A model generated the notes under the pieces. That model was given only the letters and a program-made list of their open reading frames with translations. It did no database searches and was not told where the DNA came from. Of a stretch of 6,847 nucleotides of DNA, positions 1 through 5,623 are shown in pieces. The translations under genes were made by a program, and so were the position numbers. The first letter of the stretch is position 1. Each line of letters begins with the position of its first letter. Source of the DNA: Parachlamydiales bacterium (lineage in GTDB: Bacteria; Chlamydiota; Chlamydiia; Chlamydiales; Simkaniaceae). The DNA lies in assembly GCA_030641465.1 (NCBI GenBank), contig DAOWHK010000064.1, positions 1 through 6,847 of the forward strand, written 5' to 3'.

Positions 1-978
1 GAAGAGAAAAATAATACCCTAATCTCTGTTATGGCAGAAATTGCTAGAAACTATATGGAGCTAAGGGGCTTTCAAAAAAAATCTGAAATCATCGAAACAA
101 ACATCGAACTTCTCGAAAAAAAAGCAGAGCTTGTACAAAATCAATGGAAATCAGGCTATGTAAATAAGCTTAAAGACGAAAATATTTTGGCAATTCTTGC
201 TAATGAAAGAGCAAAATTCCCTGATATCAAAGCACAAATTTACCAAAATATTTTTGCTCTATCCATCCTTATCGGGGAGCCTCCAGAAACCTTGCTTGAA
301 GAGCTTCTTCCTGAAAAACCCATGCCAAAACCTCCAGAATCCATTCACGTGGGAATAAAATCCAATCTACTTCGAAGAAGGCCAGATGTAAGACGTGCTG
401 AGCGAGATTTAGCAGCCGCAACAGCTGATATCGGAGTTGCTGTCGCCTCCTTTTTTCCAACATTTACAATCATTGGAAACGCCGGACTCCAGTCACTTGC
501 TCTAAAAAAACTCTTTTCTATGGGAAGTAAAACCTGGGCAATCGGTGGCGGATTTGGAATGCCAATTTTCCAAGGAGGCAATCTTGTGGGCAATCTTCGG
601 TCAAAATATGCAGCCACGGAATCAGCCGCAAAGCAGTATCAACAAACTGTATTAACAGCGCTTGAAGAAACCGAAAGCTCGCTTATGAAGTATACACAAG
701 ATCTTCTTGTACTATCAGAAAAACAAATCTCTTTTGACAGATATCAAAATCTTACCACTCTTAGCAAAAAAAGACATACAAAAGGACTATCGAATCTTCT
801 CTCGTTTATCGATGCTGAGCTGATCTTAAATGAAGCGGACTTCTCTCTTGTGGAAAGTGAAATTGCAACTCTTTTTGATTTAATTTTTCTCTATAAATCA
901 TTGGGAGGGGGCTGGGAAGAAGCATTAGAGTGCGTGGAGCAACCCAAACTTTACGAGCTCATCAAAAATGGGCCGTAA
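1..978 (+). CDS. RND-type efflux outer-membrane channel (TolC/OprM/NodT family), 5' end cut by window edge
   Basis: C-terminal 325 residues of an outer-membrane efflux protein, the trimeric channel that lets RND or ABC pumps export drugs and toxic compounds from the periplasm. The frame is open back to base 1, so the ATG at 31 is internal and the N-terminal third (signal peptide and first OEP repeat) lies outside. The second OEP repeat carries the family's best-conserved stretch: SNLLRRRPDVRRAERDLAAA, then ADIGVAVASFFPTFTIIGNAG (positions about 361-489). The long helices have the usual A/Q/E-rich pattern (for example KQYQQTVLTALEETESS), and the end SLGGGWE matches the 'ALGGGW' tail of NodT-type channels, so the C-terminus is complete. 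Its pump and adaptor genes are probably upstream. The last 54 bp overlap the convergent regulator gene. Family assignment is very secure; substrate unknown. Confidence 0.95.
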   Translation, partial: EEKNNTLISVMAEIARNYMELRGFQKKSEIIETNIELLEKKAELVQNQWKSGYVNKLKDENILAILANERAKFPDIKAQIYQNIFALSILIGEPPETLLEELLPEKPMPKPPESIHVGIKSNLLRRRPDVRRAERDLAAATADIGVAVASFFPTFTIIGNAGLQSLALKKLFSMGSKTWAIGGGFGMPIFQGGNLVGNLRSKYAATESAAKQYQQTVLTALEETESSLMKYTQDLLVLSEKQISFDRYQNLTTLSKKRHTKGLSNLLSFIDAELILNEADFSLVESEIATLFDLIFLYKSLGGGWEEALECVEQPKLYELIKNGP

Positions 979-1260
979 ACATTTTCCAAGATCTGTTAAG
1001 GAGTACTCTACTTTTGGCGGAACAACAGGATAAACAGAGCGGCTAACAATCCCATTTTTTTCCAGCTCGCGCAGACATTGAATAAGCATTTTATCTGTGA
1101 TCTTTACAGCGCTGTTAATTTTTTTCTTTAACTCCGAAAAACGCAGCACCTTTTCTTCTAGCAAAAACCAAAGAATAATACCCTTCCACTTTCCACTGAT
1201 CGTCTCTAAGGTCAAAAGAAGGGGGCAAGAATAGCTTTTTTGTCCAATTTCATAAATCAT
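925..1260 (-). CDS. HxlR-family winged-helix transcriptional regulator
   Basis: 111-residue DNA-binding protein of the HxlR family (MarR-like small dimers that answer to electrophiles, oxidants or metabolites). Nearly the whole chain is the HxlR domain. It has the conserved N-terminal Cys-Pro (C12-P13), SGKWKGIIL (22-30), the FSEL-KKKIN helix (41-49), the recognition-helix region ITDKMLIQCLRELEKNGIV (54-72) and the wing RSVYPVVPPKVEYSLTDLG (74-92). C12 matches the redox-sensing Cys of members such as YodB and HypR, so thiol sensing is possible but not shown. The length is normal. The start has no Shine-Dalgarno, but a good -10 lies only 6 bases upstream of the ATG, suggesting a leaderless mRNA. 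The gene is divergent from the effector-binding protein gene and tail to tail with the efflux channel gene; both are plausible targets. Confidence 0.93.
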   Translation of the reverse strand: MIYEIGQKSYSCPLLLTLETISGKWKGIILWFLLEEKVLRFSELKKKINSAVKITDKMLIQCLRELEKNGIVSRSVYPVVPPKVEYSLTDLGKCLRPIFDELVKFGLLHAL

Positions 1261-1266
1261 GCTTTC

Positions 1267-1295
1267 ATTTTAGTAAGTACCTTACTTTATTGCAA
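1267..1295 (-). promoter_or_regulatory. Promoter of the HxlR regulator gene, probably leaderless
   Basis: Read on the minus strand, TTGCAA (1290-1295) is the -35 and TAAAAT (1267-1272, 5 of 6 to consensus) the -10, with an exact 17-bp spacer. Transcription should start near 1260, the A of the start codon. This agrees with the absence of a ribosome binding site and implies leaderless translation. The spacer contains the palindrome at 1272-1286, so a bound regulator would block this promoter. Seen by eye only; no transcript data. Confidence 0.6.
1272..1286. promoter_or_regulatory. Candidate HxlR operator 1 (perfect inverted repeat)
   Basis: AGTAAG-TAC-CTTACT is a perfect 6-bp inverted repeat with a 3-bp centre, lying between the -10 and -35 of the regulator's own promoter. 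Position and symmetry fit autorepression by a dimeric winged-helix protein. That this regulator binds it is inferred from location. Confidence 0.55.
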
Positions 1296-1302
1296 GTACT
1301 TG
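1293..1302. promoter_or_regulatory. Candidate HxlR operator 2 (palindrome)
   Basis: CAAGTACTTG is a perfect 10-bp palindrome sharing the core AAGTAC with operator 1, its centre about 18 bp away. It overlaps the -35 of the minus-strand promoter and the tentative -35 (TTGTTA, 1300-1305) of the rightward gene, so one regulator could control both directions. Confidence 0.45.
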
Positions 1303-1328
1303 TTAAAATTAACGTTCTAGTGTAGTCT
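1300..1328 (+). promoter_or_regulatory. Tentative promoter of the effector-binding protein gene
   Basis: TTGTTA (1300-1305) and TAGTCT (1323-1328) are spaced by 17 bp. Both are weak matches, as expected if the gene is activated or tightly controlled. Transcription would start near 1335, leaving a short leader with a strong GGAGG Shine-Dalgarno at 1346-1350, five bases before the ATG. Confidence 0.3.
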
Positions 1329-1355
1329 ATTACAAAAAAACAAACGGAGGAAAAC

Positions 1356-1799
1356 ATGGAAGAATTTAATGTAATAGGAATCGCTGTCAAAACATCCAAC
1401 GAAGAAGGGAAAGCAGAAGTTGATATACTTGGGCTTTGGAATAAATTTCTTTCAGAAAATATTTTTGAGAAGATCCCAAATGTAGCATCTCATGAAATTT
1501 ATAGCGTCTACACAGATTATGAAGGGGATTATACAGCGCCCTATACAGTAATTCTTGGATGCAAGGTAGAAACCTTAGATTCTATTCCTGAAGGAATGGT
1601 TGGAAAAAAAATTCCAGCAAGCAAATACGACAAACATTTAGCGAAAGGGAATCTGGAAGAAGGTGTTGTGTTTGAAGCGTGGCAAGAGATATGGAAGTCT
1701 CAGAAAAATCGCACATACACCGCAGATTTTGAAGTCTATGGGGAAAAAGCAAAAGATCCAGAAAATGCAGAAGTCGATATTTACATCGCTGTTAAATAA
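1356..1799 (+). CDS. Stand-alone GyrI-like / AraC effector-binding domain protein
   Basis: 147-residue cytoplasmic protein consisting only of the GyrI-like small-molecule-binding fold (SOUL/BmrR effector-domain type). Visible family features are the opening strand FNVIGIAVKTSN (4-15), IPNVASHEIYSVYTDYEGD (40-58) followed by YTVILGCKV (63-71), IPASKY (86-91), the FEAWQEIW helix (106-113), and the closing TADFEVYG...AEVDIYIAVK. Such single-domain proteins, for example integron-cassette Cass2-like ones, bind cationic drugs or other hydrophobic ligands without a DNA-binding domain. The start is fixed by GGAGG five bases upstream. It is divergent from the HxlR regulator across two palindromes, so it is probably that regulator's target; with the efflux channel nearby, a drug- or stress-related role is likely. 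The ligand cannot be told from sequence. Confidence 0.88.
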   Translation: MEEFNVIGIAVKTSNEEGKAEVDILGLWNKFLSENIFEKIPNVASHEIYSVYTDYEGDYTAPYTVILGCKVETLDSIPEGMVGKKIPASKYDKHLAKGNLEEGVVFEAWQEIWKSQKNRTYTADFEVYGEKAKDPENAEVDIYIAVK

Positions 1800-1995
1800 G
1801 TTGCTTGGTCCAAAACACAATTTCTTTTGGAGACTCCTTTTTCTCTCCAAGTTCTTTGTAGCTAACTAATGAGGAAAGCTCAGGGTGTTTGGAAAATCCT
1901 GCAGCTTTCCAAAATATATCAAAAGGGTAACTAGTTGCAATACCAATGATCTAATTGTGATCAAAAGCTGCACAAACGATGCTGATGCACGGAAA
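1792..1995 (-). pseudogene. Relic of a GNAT-family N-acetyltransferase (tail, with amber codon and internal deletion)
   Basis: One minus-strand frame reads like real protein for about 65 codons, ending at a TAA (1792-1794) inside the 3' end of the preceding gene. The early part, CISIVCAAFDHN, then an in-frame TAG (1951-1953), then IIGIATSYPF, resembles the central beta strands of a GNAT acetyltransferase ('..A.D...IIGiaTalP'). It runs directly into DIFWKAAGFSKHPEL and, after a Lys/Glu-rich stretch, SPKEIVFWTKQLI. That matches the C-terminus of the GNAT group ending 'YRPLD.FW...GF.KHPEL...K.hGE..ESPK..VFW.K.L'. Roughly 80-90 residues, including the acetyl-CoA loop, would be missing between TSYPF and DIFW. 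There is no start codon or proper N-terminus. The TAG could derive from a CAG codon. I infer a decayed gene; the family match is from memory of the family pattern. Confidence 0.6.
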
Positions 1996-2084
1996 CTCTA
2001 CCAGAAATTGTCATGAAACTTGTTGAAGCTGTATTCGATTCCGATAGAGGACATCGATGGCTTCATTGTAATGGTGTGGTTTGA
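1986..2084 (+). pseudogene. Short Ada-like fragment duplicated from, or related to, the ada gene
   Basis: Bases 1999-2033 match 4247-4281 of the intact ada gene at 31 of 35 positions, starting with a 15-base exact run (TACCAGAAATTGTCA). Both copies are in the same reading frame. The fragment reads LPEIVMKLVEAV (from 1998), against VPEIVTELVDAV in Ada (79-90). It continues as FDSDRGHRW (ending 2060), which fits the Ada-family linker '(D/E)..P..RW' better than chance would suggest. The frame is closed by TGA at 1983-1985 and 2082-2084 and holds no zinc site or active site. It abuts the GNAT relic. I infer a remnant of a second Ada-like gene rather than a working one. Confidence 0.45.
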
Positions 2085-2106
2085 CAAGGCTATTTCCATT
2101 GGGTGG

Positions 2107-3123
2107 TTAATATTTTTGTTTAGATGGTATGACTCCGCGCACGCCCCCTTTTGGGTCAGCCATATCCCCGTTGTAGCGAGGAATCAAATGCACATGGAGG
2201 TGCATTACACTTTGGCCTGCGATCTCACCACAATTAGCGCCGATATTGTATCCGTCGGGAGCATATTCAAGGTCTAACTCTTCCTTCATCTTGTGTACAG
2301 CTTCCATGATATCCAGACGAACCTCTTCACGGGCTGTAAACCAATTCTCGGTGTGCTCGTATGGAATGATGAGGATGTGACCGTTTGAAACTGGATAGGC
2401 GTCTTTCATCGCGTAGCAATACTTGAATTTAGCAACCACATCAGCTTTTTTCTCCTGACGAGCAATTTTGCAAAAGATACAGTTGGGCGATTGTTCTGGC
2501 TTGATTGCTACCTGTGAGTGCTCCTGATAGTAGTGGTGTTGAGCAAGAAGTACAGTGACAACCTCGGTTAGAAGTTGTTCGCAATTGAGACGATTTTCAG
2601 TGAAAATACCAATGGCACCCTCTTTGGCTTCTAAATCCTGAATACCTATTGAATGATGCATGATTTCCCCAAGGTTTTGTCCTGCTAGCAATGGCTTTCG
2701 ATATTCATTTGGAAGCAAGATGAGGGGGCTGTTTGAAATGTATACGTTCTCATTTCTATCAACTAGTGCACCCCAGTGGCAGAGGTAGATGTTATCATTC
2801 AGAAAGAAGATGCCTGCTTCTAAACCTATTCCAAAGTCAGCATCTGTCTTGAGTAAACAATCTTTTGCGCGGTTGATCGCACCTTGTCGTGTTTCTTCTT
2901 CAGAAAGAGGTTGTGGCCGCGCACCTGAGGAAGCTGGACATCCGATTACATCCATGTCGGTGTCGCCTAAGGCGTTTTTAGCCGCTTGAATTTTTATTGG
3001 GTTGGTCGAGCCTACAACCAAAGAGGCCTTACCTTTGGTATGGTCATTAATTTCTTTGGTAACAGCTTCAATTTGATTTATCAAAAGGAAGGCTCCTAGT
3101 ATTATGGATATAAAAATTTTCAT
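2107..3123 (-). CDS. YjjX/DUF84-type inosine/xanthosine triphosphatase fused to a C-terminal HIT hydrolase
   Basis: 338-residue two-domain nucleotide hydrolase. Residues about 34-195 are a house-cleaning NTPase of the YjjX (ITPase/XTPase) family: VVGSTNPIK (36-44), QPLSEEETRQGAINRA (71-86), GIGLEAGIF (98-106) and EGAIGIFT (168-175). Residues about 214-338 are a HIT domain with a CIFC metal-binding-type pair (C215, C218), NGHILIIPYEH (247-257) and the histidine triad HLHVH (H308, H310, H312). It ends VRGVIPSKQKY, typical of HIT Ap4A-hydrolase-like proteins. Together they would destroy non-canonical NTPs and dinucleoside polyphosphates or nucleotide conjugates. Residues 1-20 (MKIFISIILGAFLLINQIEA) look like a signal peptide or membrane anchor, odd for a cytosolic cleaner. 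A TTG at codon 14, with GGAG eight bases before it, could give a shorter form; the ATG has only a weak AAGG eleven bases away. Both domains keep their motifs, so it is probably active. Confidence 0.9.
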   Translation of the reverse strand: MKIFISIILGAFLLINQIEAVTKEINDHTKGKASLVVGSTNPIKIQAAKNALGDTDMDVIGCPASSGARPQPLSEEETRQGAINRAKDCLLKTDADFGIGLEAGIFFLNDNIYLCHWGALVDRNENVYISNSPLILLPNEYRKPLLAGQNLGEIMHHSIGIQDLEAKEGAIGIFTENRLNCEQLLTEVVTVLLAQHHYYQEHSQVAIKPEQSPNCIFCKIARQEKKADVVAKFKYCYAMKDAYPVSNGHILIIPYEHTENWFTAREEVRLDIMEAVHKMKEELDLEYAPDGYNIGANCGEIAGQSVMHLHVHLIPRYNGDMADPKGGVRGVIPSKQKY

Positions 3124-3341
3124 TTAGTTGTTTACCTTAACGGGATTCGCATTGATTAATGCTGCAATTTGCAAAAAAATAGTATGTCACAAAGACGAAT
3201 CATAATCACGAAGTTTCGATGGAAAGCAGCCAGGATCAGTTTGTTCTAATCTATAAATCGGTGCTCCCTAAAATTTAAGCATTGTTGTACAATTCGATGT
3301 TTTATTGGAGTAAATTTTTTGCAATCATAGGAGTTTCGTTG
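3124..3341. other. 218-bp intergenic region between divergent genes
   Basis: Separates the NTPase-HIT gene (leftward) from the methyltransferase gene (rightward), so it should hold both promoters. I found no convincing -35/-10 pair on either strand; TTGTAC (3285-3290) is a possible rightward -35 without a good partner. A minus-strand stretch (3187-3267) reads like protein for 26 codons, including IYRLEQTDPGCFPSKLRDYD, between stops. It may be a scrap of a lost gene. Confidence 0.4.
3329..3333 (+). promoter_or_regulatory. Shine-Dalgarno deciding the methyltransferase start
   Basis: AGGAG ends eight bases before the ATG at 3342. The upstream in-frame candidates, TTG at 3282 and ATG at 3297, have no comparable site, and the residues they would add (about 20, hydrophobic) do not belong to the methyltransferase family. 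Confidence 0.75.
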
Positions 3342-3932
3342 ATGTCATTTTATAAACCAGATAGTAGCACTAAGGATTACTATAATAAAAATGCTTTAAA
3401 ATTTGCTAAGAGGACACTTGATCTTGATATAGAGAAACTCTACCAAAAATTTATCCATTATTTACCAGAAAATGCCCGTATCTTAGATGGAGGATGTGGA
3501 CCTGGAAGAGATGCGAAATATTTTTTAGATCAAGGATTCCAAGTCACCGCAATGGATTTTTCTGAAGAATTCGTAAAATTTTCGACGGAATATACAGGGC
3601 AAGAAACGCTGCATCTGAGCTTTCAAGAAATGCAATTTGTCGAAGAATTTGATGCAATCTGGAATTTGGCAAGTTTGCTGCATATACCATCTTGTGAGCT
3701 GAATATGGTCATGCAAAAACTAAAGAGAGCATTAAAACCCGGAGGAATTTGGTTTATTTCCTTTAAAAAAGGAGAATTTGAAGGGTATGTTGGGGAGCGC
3801 TACTTCACAAATAAAACAAAAGCTTCGCTCTTAAAGCTTGTTGATGAAGTGGAAGGGTTAGAAGTCCTTGAGAATTGGGAAGATACAATAGACGGGCAGG
3901 AATGGGTTCAAATTTTGCTTCGTAAAAAGTAA
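3342..3932 (+). CDS. Class I SAM-dependent methyltransferase
   Basis: 196-residue cytoplasmic methyltransferase with a Rossmann-like fold. It begins with the family's YYNKNALKFAKRTLDLD segment (13-29; compare 'YY..NA..F...T...d'). Motif I is RILDGGCGPGRDAKYFLDQG (46-65), the SAM-binding glycine loop. The acidic motif II is VTAMDFSEE (68-76), followed by FDAIWNLASLLHIP (103-116) and LKPGGIWFISFKKGE (131-145). The C-terminal part (RYFTNKT, then a W-containing strand and ILLRKK) is also typical. Close relatives are stand-alone methyltransferases annotated as type 11/12 or TehB-like; substrates are generally unknown, and none can be deduced here. It stands 79 bp before ada in the same direction but is not tightly coupled to it. 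The start is set by AGGAG eight bases upstream. Confidence 0.9.
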   Translation: MSFYKPDSSTKDYYNKNALKFAKRTLDLDIEKLYQKFIHYLPENARILDGGCGPGRDAKYFLDQGFQVTAMDFSEEFVKFSTEYTGQETLHLSFQEMQFVEEFDAIWNLASLLHIPSCELNMVMQKLKRALKPGGIWFISFKKGEFEGYVGERYFTNKTKASLLKLVDEVEGLEVLENWEDTIDGQEWVQILLRKK

Positions 3933-3973
3933 GTCTCGGAAGTACATGTCCAATTTTCGGCGGTCACTATTTT

Positions 3974-3979
3974 TATGAT
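3974..3979 (+). promoter_or_regulatory. Possible -10 element for the ada operon
   Basis: TATGAT (5 of 6 to consensus) lies 32 bases before the ada start codon, with no clear -35 at the right distance. A weak -35 is what an activator-dependent promoter would show, but no E. coli-type Ada box was found in this 79-bp gap. The methyltransferase transcript may also read through. Confidence 0.3.
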
Positions 3980-4011
3980 CGTTTATGCTAGTGGATAAAT
4001 AGAGGGAAAAA

Positions 4012-5058
4012 ATGCTTACGCTAAATATTAAGAAAAAATATTATGAAGCCTTGCTTGCAAAAGATTCTAGTTTTGATGGAGTTTTTTATGTGGGCGTGAA
4101 AACAACGGGAGTCTTTTGTCGATCTATTTGTCCTGCGCGCAAACCAAAATTTGAAAATTGTGAATTTTTTGAAACAGCAGAGGATGCTCTTTTAGCTTCA
4201 TTTCGCCCGTGTAAAAAATGTCAGCCTCTTTCGCATCCAGATAAAGTACCAGAAATTGTCACGGAACTAGTTGATGCTGTAGAAAATGAGCCCGAGAAGC
4301 GGTGGAGGGAAAAAGATTTCAAACAGCTTTCTACAAACGCTGCCCAAGCCTCAAGACTTTTTAAAAAACGCTTTGGGATGACTTTTGTTCAGTATGCGCG
4401 GGCAAGACGTATGGGGCTAGCTTTTAACGAGCTCAAAGCCAAGAAATCTGTCATCTTTGCCCAAGTCGATGTGGGATACGATTCAGGAAGCGGTTTTCGA
4501 GATGCATTTTCTAAAATACTGGGATCACCTCCTGTAAAAGCTGACAAAATAGATTCATTTGTCGCAAAACTTATCGATACGCCGCTTGGGCCAATGCTAG
4601 CTGTTGCAAAGGAAGAAGCTCTATATTTACTCGAATTTGTTAATCGTAGAGGGTTAGAGCGGGAAATAGAAAGATTGCGAAAAAAAACAAAGGCAGCCAT
4701 TCTTTTTGGATCAAATAAATTACTAGATCAAGTAGCTGCCGATCTAAAGAAGTATTTTGCGGGGGATCTTTTAGAATTTGATCTCCCTCTAAAAATGCTT
4801 GGAACGCCCTTTGAGAAAGAGGTTTGGGGTGCACTCAAGAAAATTCCATACGGGAAAACCTGTTCCTATGTGGATATTGCAAAGGCAATAGAAAAGCCAA
4901 AAGCATCTCGCGCAATTGGAAGAGCAAATGGAGTAAATCAAATTGCCATACTTATTCCATGTCACCGCGTTATCAACGCAAATGGAGATCTTGGAGGGTA
5001 TGGGGGAGGAGTGGCAAAAAAAAAGTGGTTATTAGAGCATGAGAGAAAACACCAATAA
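4012..5058 (+). CDS. ada: Ada: methylphosphotriester and O6-methylguanine-DNA methyltransferase / transcriptional activator
   Basis: 348-residue bifunctional Ada (E. coli Ada has 354). Residues about 1-75 are the zinc domain, with C36, C40, C67 and C70 in exactly the E. coli spacing (38, 42, 69, 72); the first of these accepts a methyl group from DNA phosphotriesters. Residues about 80-180 are the AraC-type DNA-binding domain (RWREKDF, then SRLFKKRFGMTFVQYARARR, then DVGYDSGSGFRDAF). Residues about 185-345 are the O6-alkylguanine transferase, with TPFEKEVWGALKKIPYGKTCSY (265-286), RAIGRANG (300-307) and the suicide site PCHRV (C317), then LGGYGGG. All key residues are present, so it should both repair DNA and activate its regulon. 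GAGGG lies five bases before the ATG. The end overlaps tag by 20 bp, making it the head of an alkylation-repair operon. Confidence 0.97.
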   Translation: MLTLNIKKKYYEALLAKDSSFDGVFYVGVKTTGVFCRSICPARKPKFENCEFFETAEDALLASFRPCKKCQPLSHPDKVPEIVTELVDAVENEPEKRWREKDFKQLSTNAAQASRLFKKRFGMTFVQYARARRMGLAFNELKAKKSVIFAQVDVGYDSGSGFRDAFSKILGSPPVKADKIDSFVAKLIDTPLGPMLAVAKEEALYLLEFVNRRGLEREIERLRKKTKAAILFGSNKLLDQVAADLKKYFAGDLLEFDLPLKMLGTPFEKEVWGALKKIPYGKTCSYVDIAKAIEKPKASRAIGRANGVNQIAILIPCHRVINANGDLGGYGGGVAKKKWLLEHERKHQ

Positions 5059-5623
5059 GAAGCGCTGCTTTGGAGATAGTAGCACTCTTTATTCCCACTA
5101 TCACGATTTTGAGTGGGGAATTCCATCCTATGATGATCGGCATCTTTTTGAATTGCTCTCTTTAGAAGGCGCTCAGGCAGGCCTAAGCTGGGAAACCATT
5201 TTAAAAAGAAGAAAAAGTTATAAAGAGCTTTTTCATAACTTTGTGATTGATCGAGCCTCTGCAATGTCAGATATTGAGCTCGAGGCTCTAATTCAAAATC
5301 CTGCAATTATTAGAAATCGGCTAAAAATTTTTAGTGTTCGGAAGAACGCAAGAGTGGCACTCGAGATCCAAAAAGAATATAAATCACTTTCCAATTACTT
5401 TTTGGGCTTTGTAGACCACCCCCCTAAGAATAATCAATATCAAAGCTTAAGTGAGATTCCAGTAAAGACGAGTGTCAGTGAAGCTATTTCCAAAGATTTA
5501 AAAAAACGAGGCATGAGCTTTGTTGGTCCGACAATTATGTATGCATTTATGCAAGCTGTCGGCATGGTCAATGATCATCTCATCACTTGCCCTGTAAAAG
5601 AGGTCGAATGCACCCTGACTTAG
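5039..5623 (+). CDS. tag: DNA-3-methyladenine glycosylase I (TagI)
   Basis: 194-residue base-excision enzyme that removes 3-methyladenine from DNA (E. coli TagI has 187). Family signatures run in order: YHDFEWGIP (21-29), LFELLSLEGAQAGLSWETIL (36-55) with the active-site region E43 and W51, IIRNRLKIFSVRKNA (90-104), SLSEIPVKTSVSEAISKDLKKRG (136-158), FVGPTIMYAFMQAVGMVNDH (161-180). The TagI zinc ligands can be assigned as C10, H22, H180 and C184. The C10-H22 gap is one residue shorter than in E. coli, which probably reflects a loop change. The start lies inside the last 20 bp of ada, with no good Shine-Dalgarno of its own, so translation is probably coupled to ada. It repairs lesions that Ada cannot reverse. 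Confidence 0.96.
   Translation: MRENTNKKRCFGDSSTLYSHYHDFEWGIPSYDDRHLFELLSLEGAQAGLSWETILKRRKSYKELFHNFVIDRASAMSDIELEALIQNPAIIRNRLKIFSVRKNARVALEIQKEYKSLSNYFLGFVDHPPKNNQYQSLSEIPVKTSVSEAISKDLKKRGMSFVGPTIMYAFMQAVGMVNDHLITCPVKEVECTLT

Noticed and set aside
1827..1850. Possible terminator after the GyrI-like gene (TTGGAGA/TCTCCAA stem)
   Set aside because: The stem is only 7 bp, with a 10-base loop and a broken T stretch after it; the sequence is better explained as the end of the GNAT relic.
1873..1910. Strong hairpin (GGAAAGCT...AGCTTTCC plus CAGG/CCTG, 13-base loop)
   Set aside because: No T-run follows on either strand, and it lies within the GNAT relic frame, so a terminator or RNA element is not supported.
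2020..2277. Plus-strand open frame of 85 codons
   Set aside because: Mostly antisense to the conserved HIT domain, with no ribosome site and no protein-like character.
3282..3341. Extended methyltransferase N-terminus from TTG 3282 or ATG 3297
   Set aside because: No Shine-Dalgarno at either, and the added residues do not fit the family; the ATG at 3342 has AGGAG at eight bases.
4389..4834. Minus-strand open frames inside ada
   Set aside because: Shadows of a strongly conserved plus-strand gene, without ribosome sites or recognisable products.
5587..5607. TTG start for the MepB-family gene
   Set aside because: Adds seven residues outside the family pattern; the ATG at 5608 has its own ribosome site.
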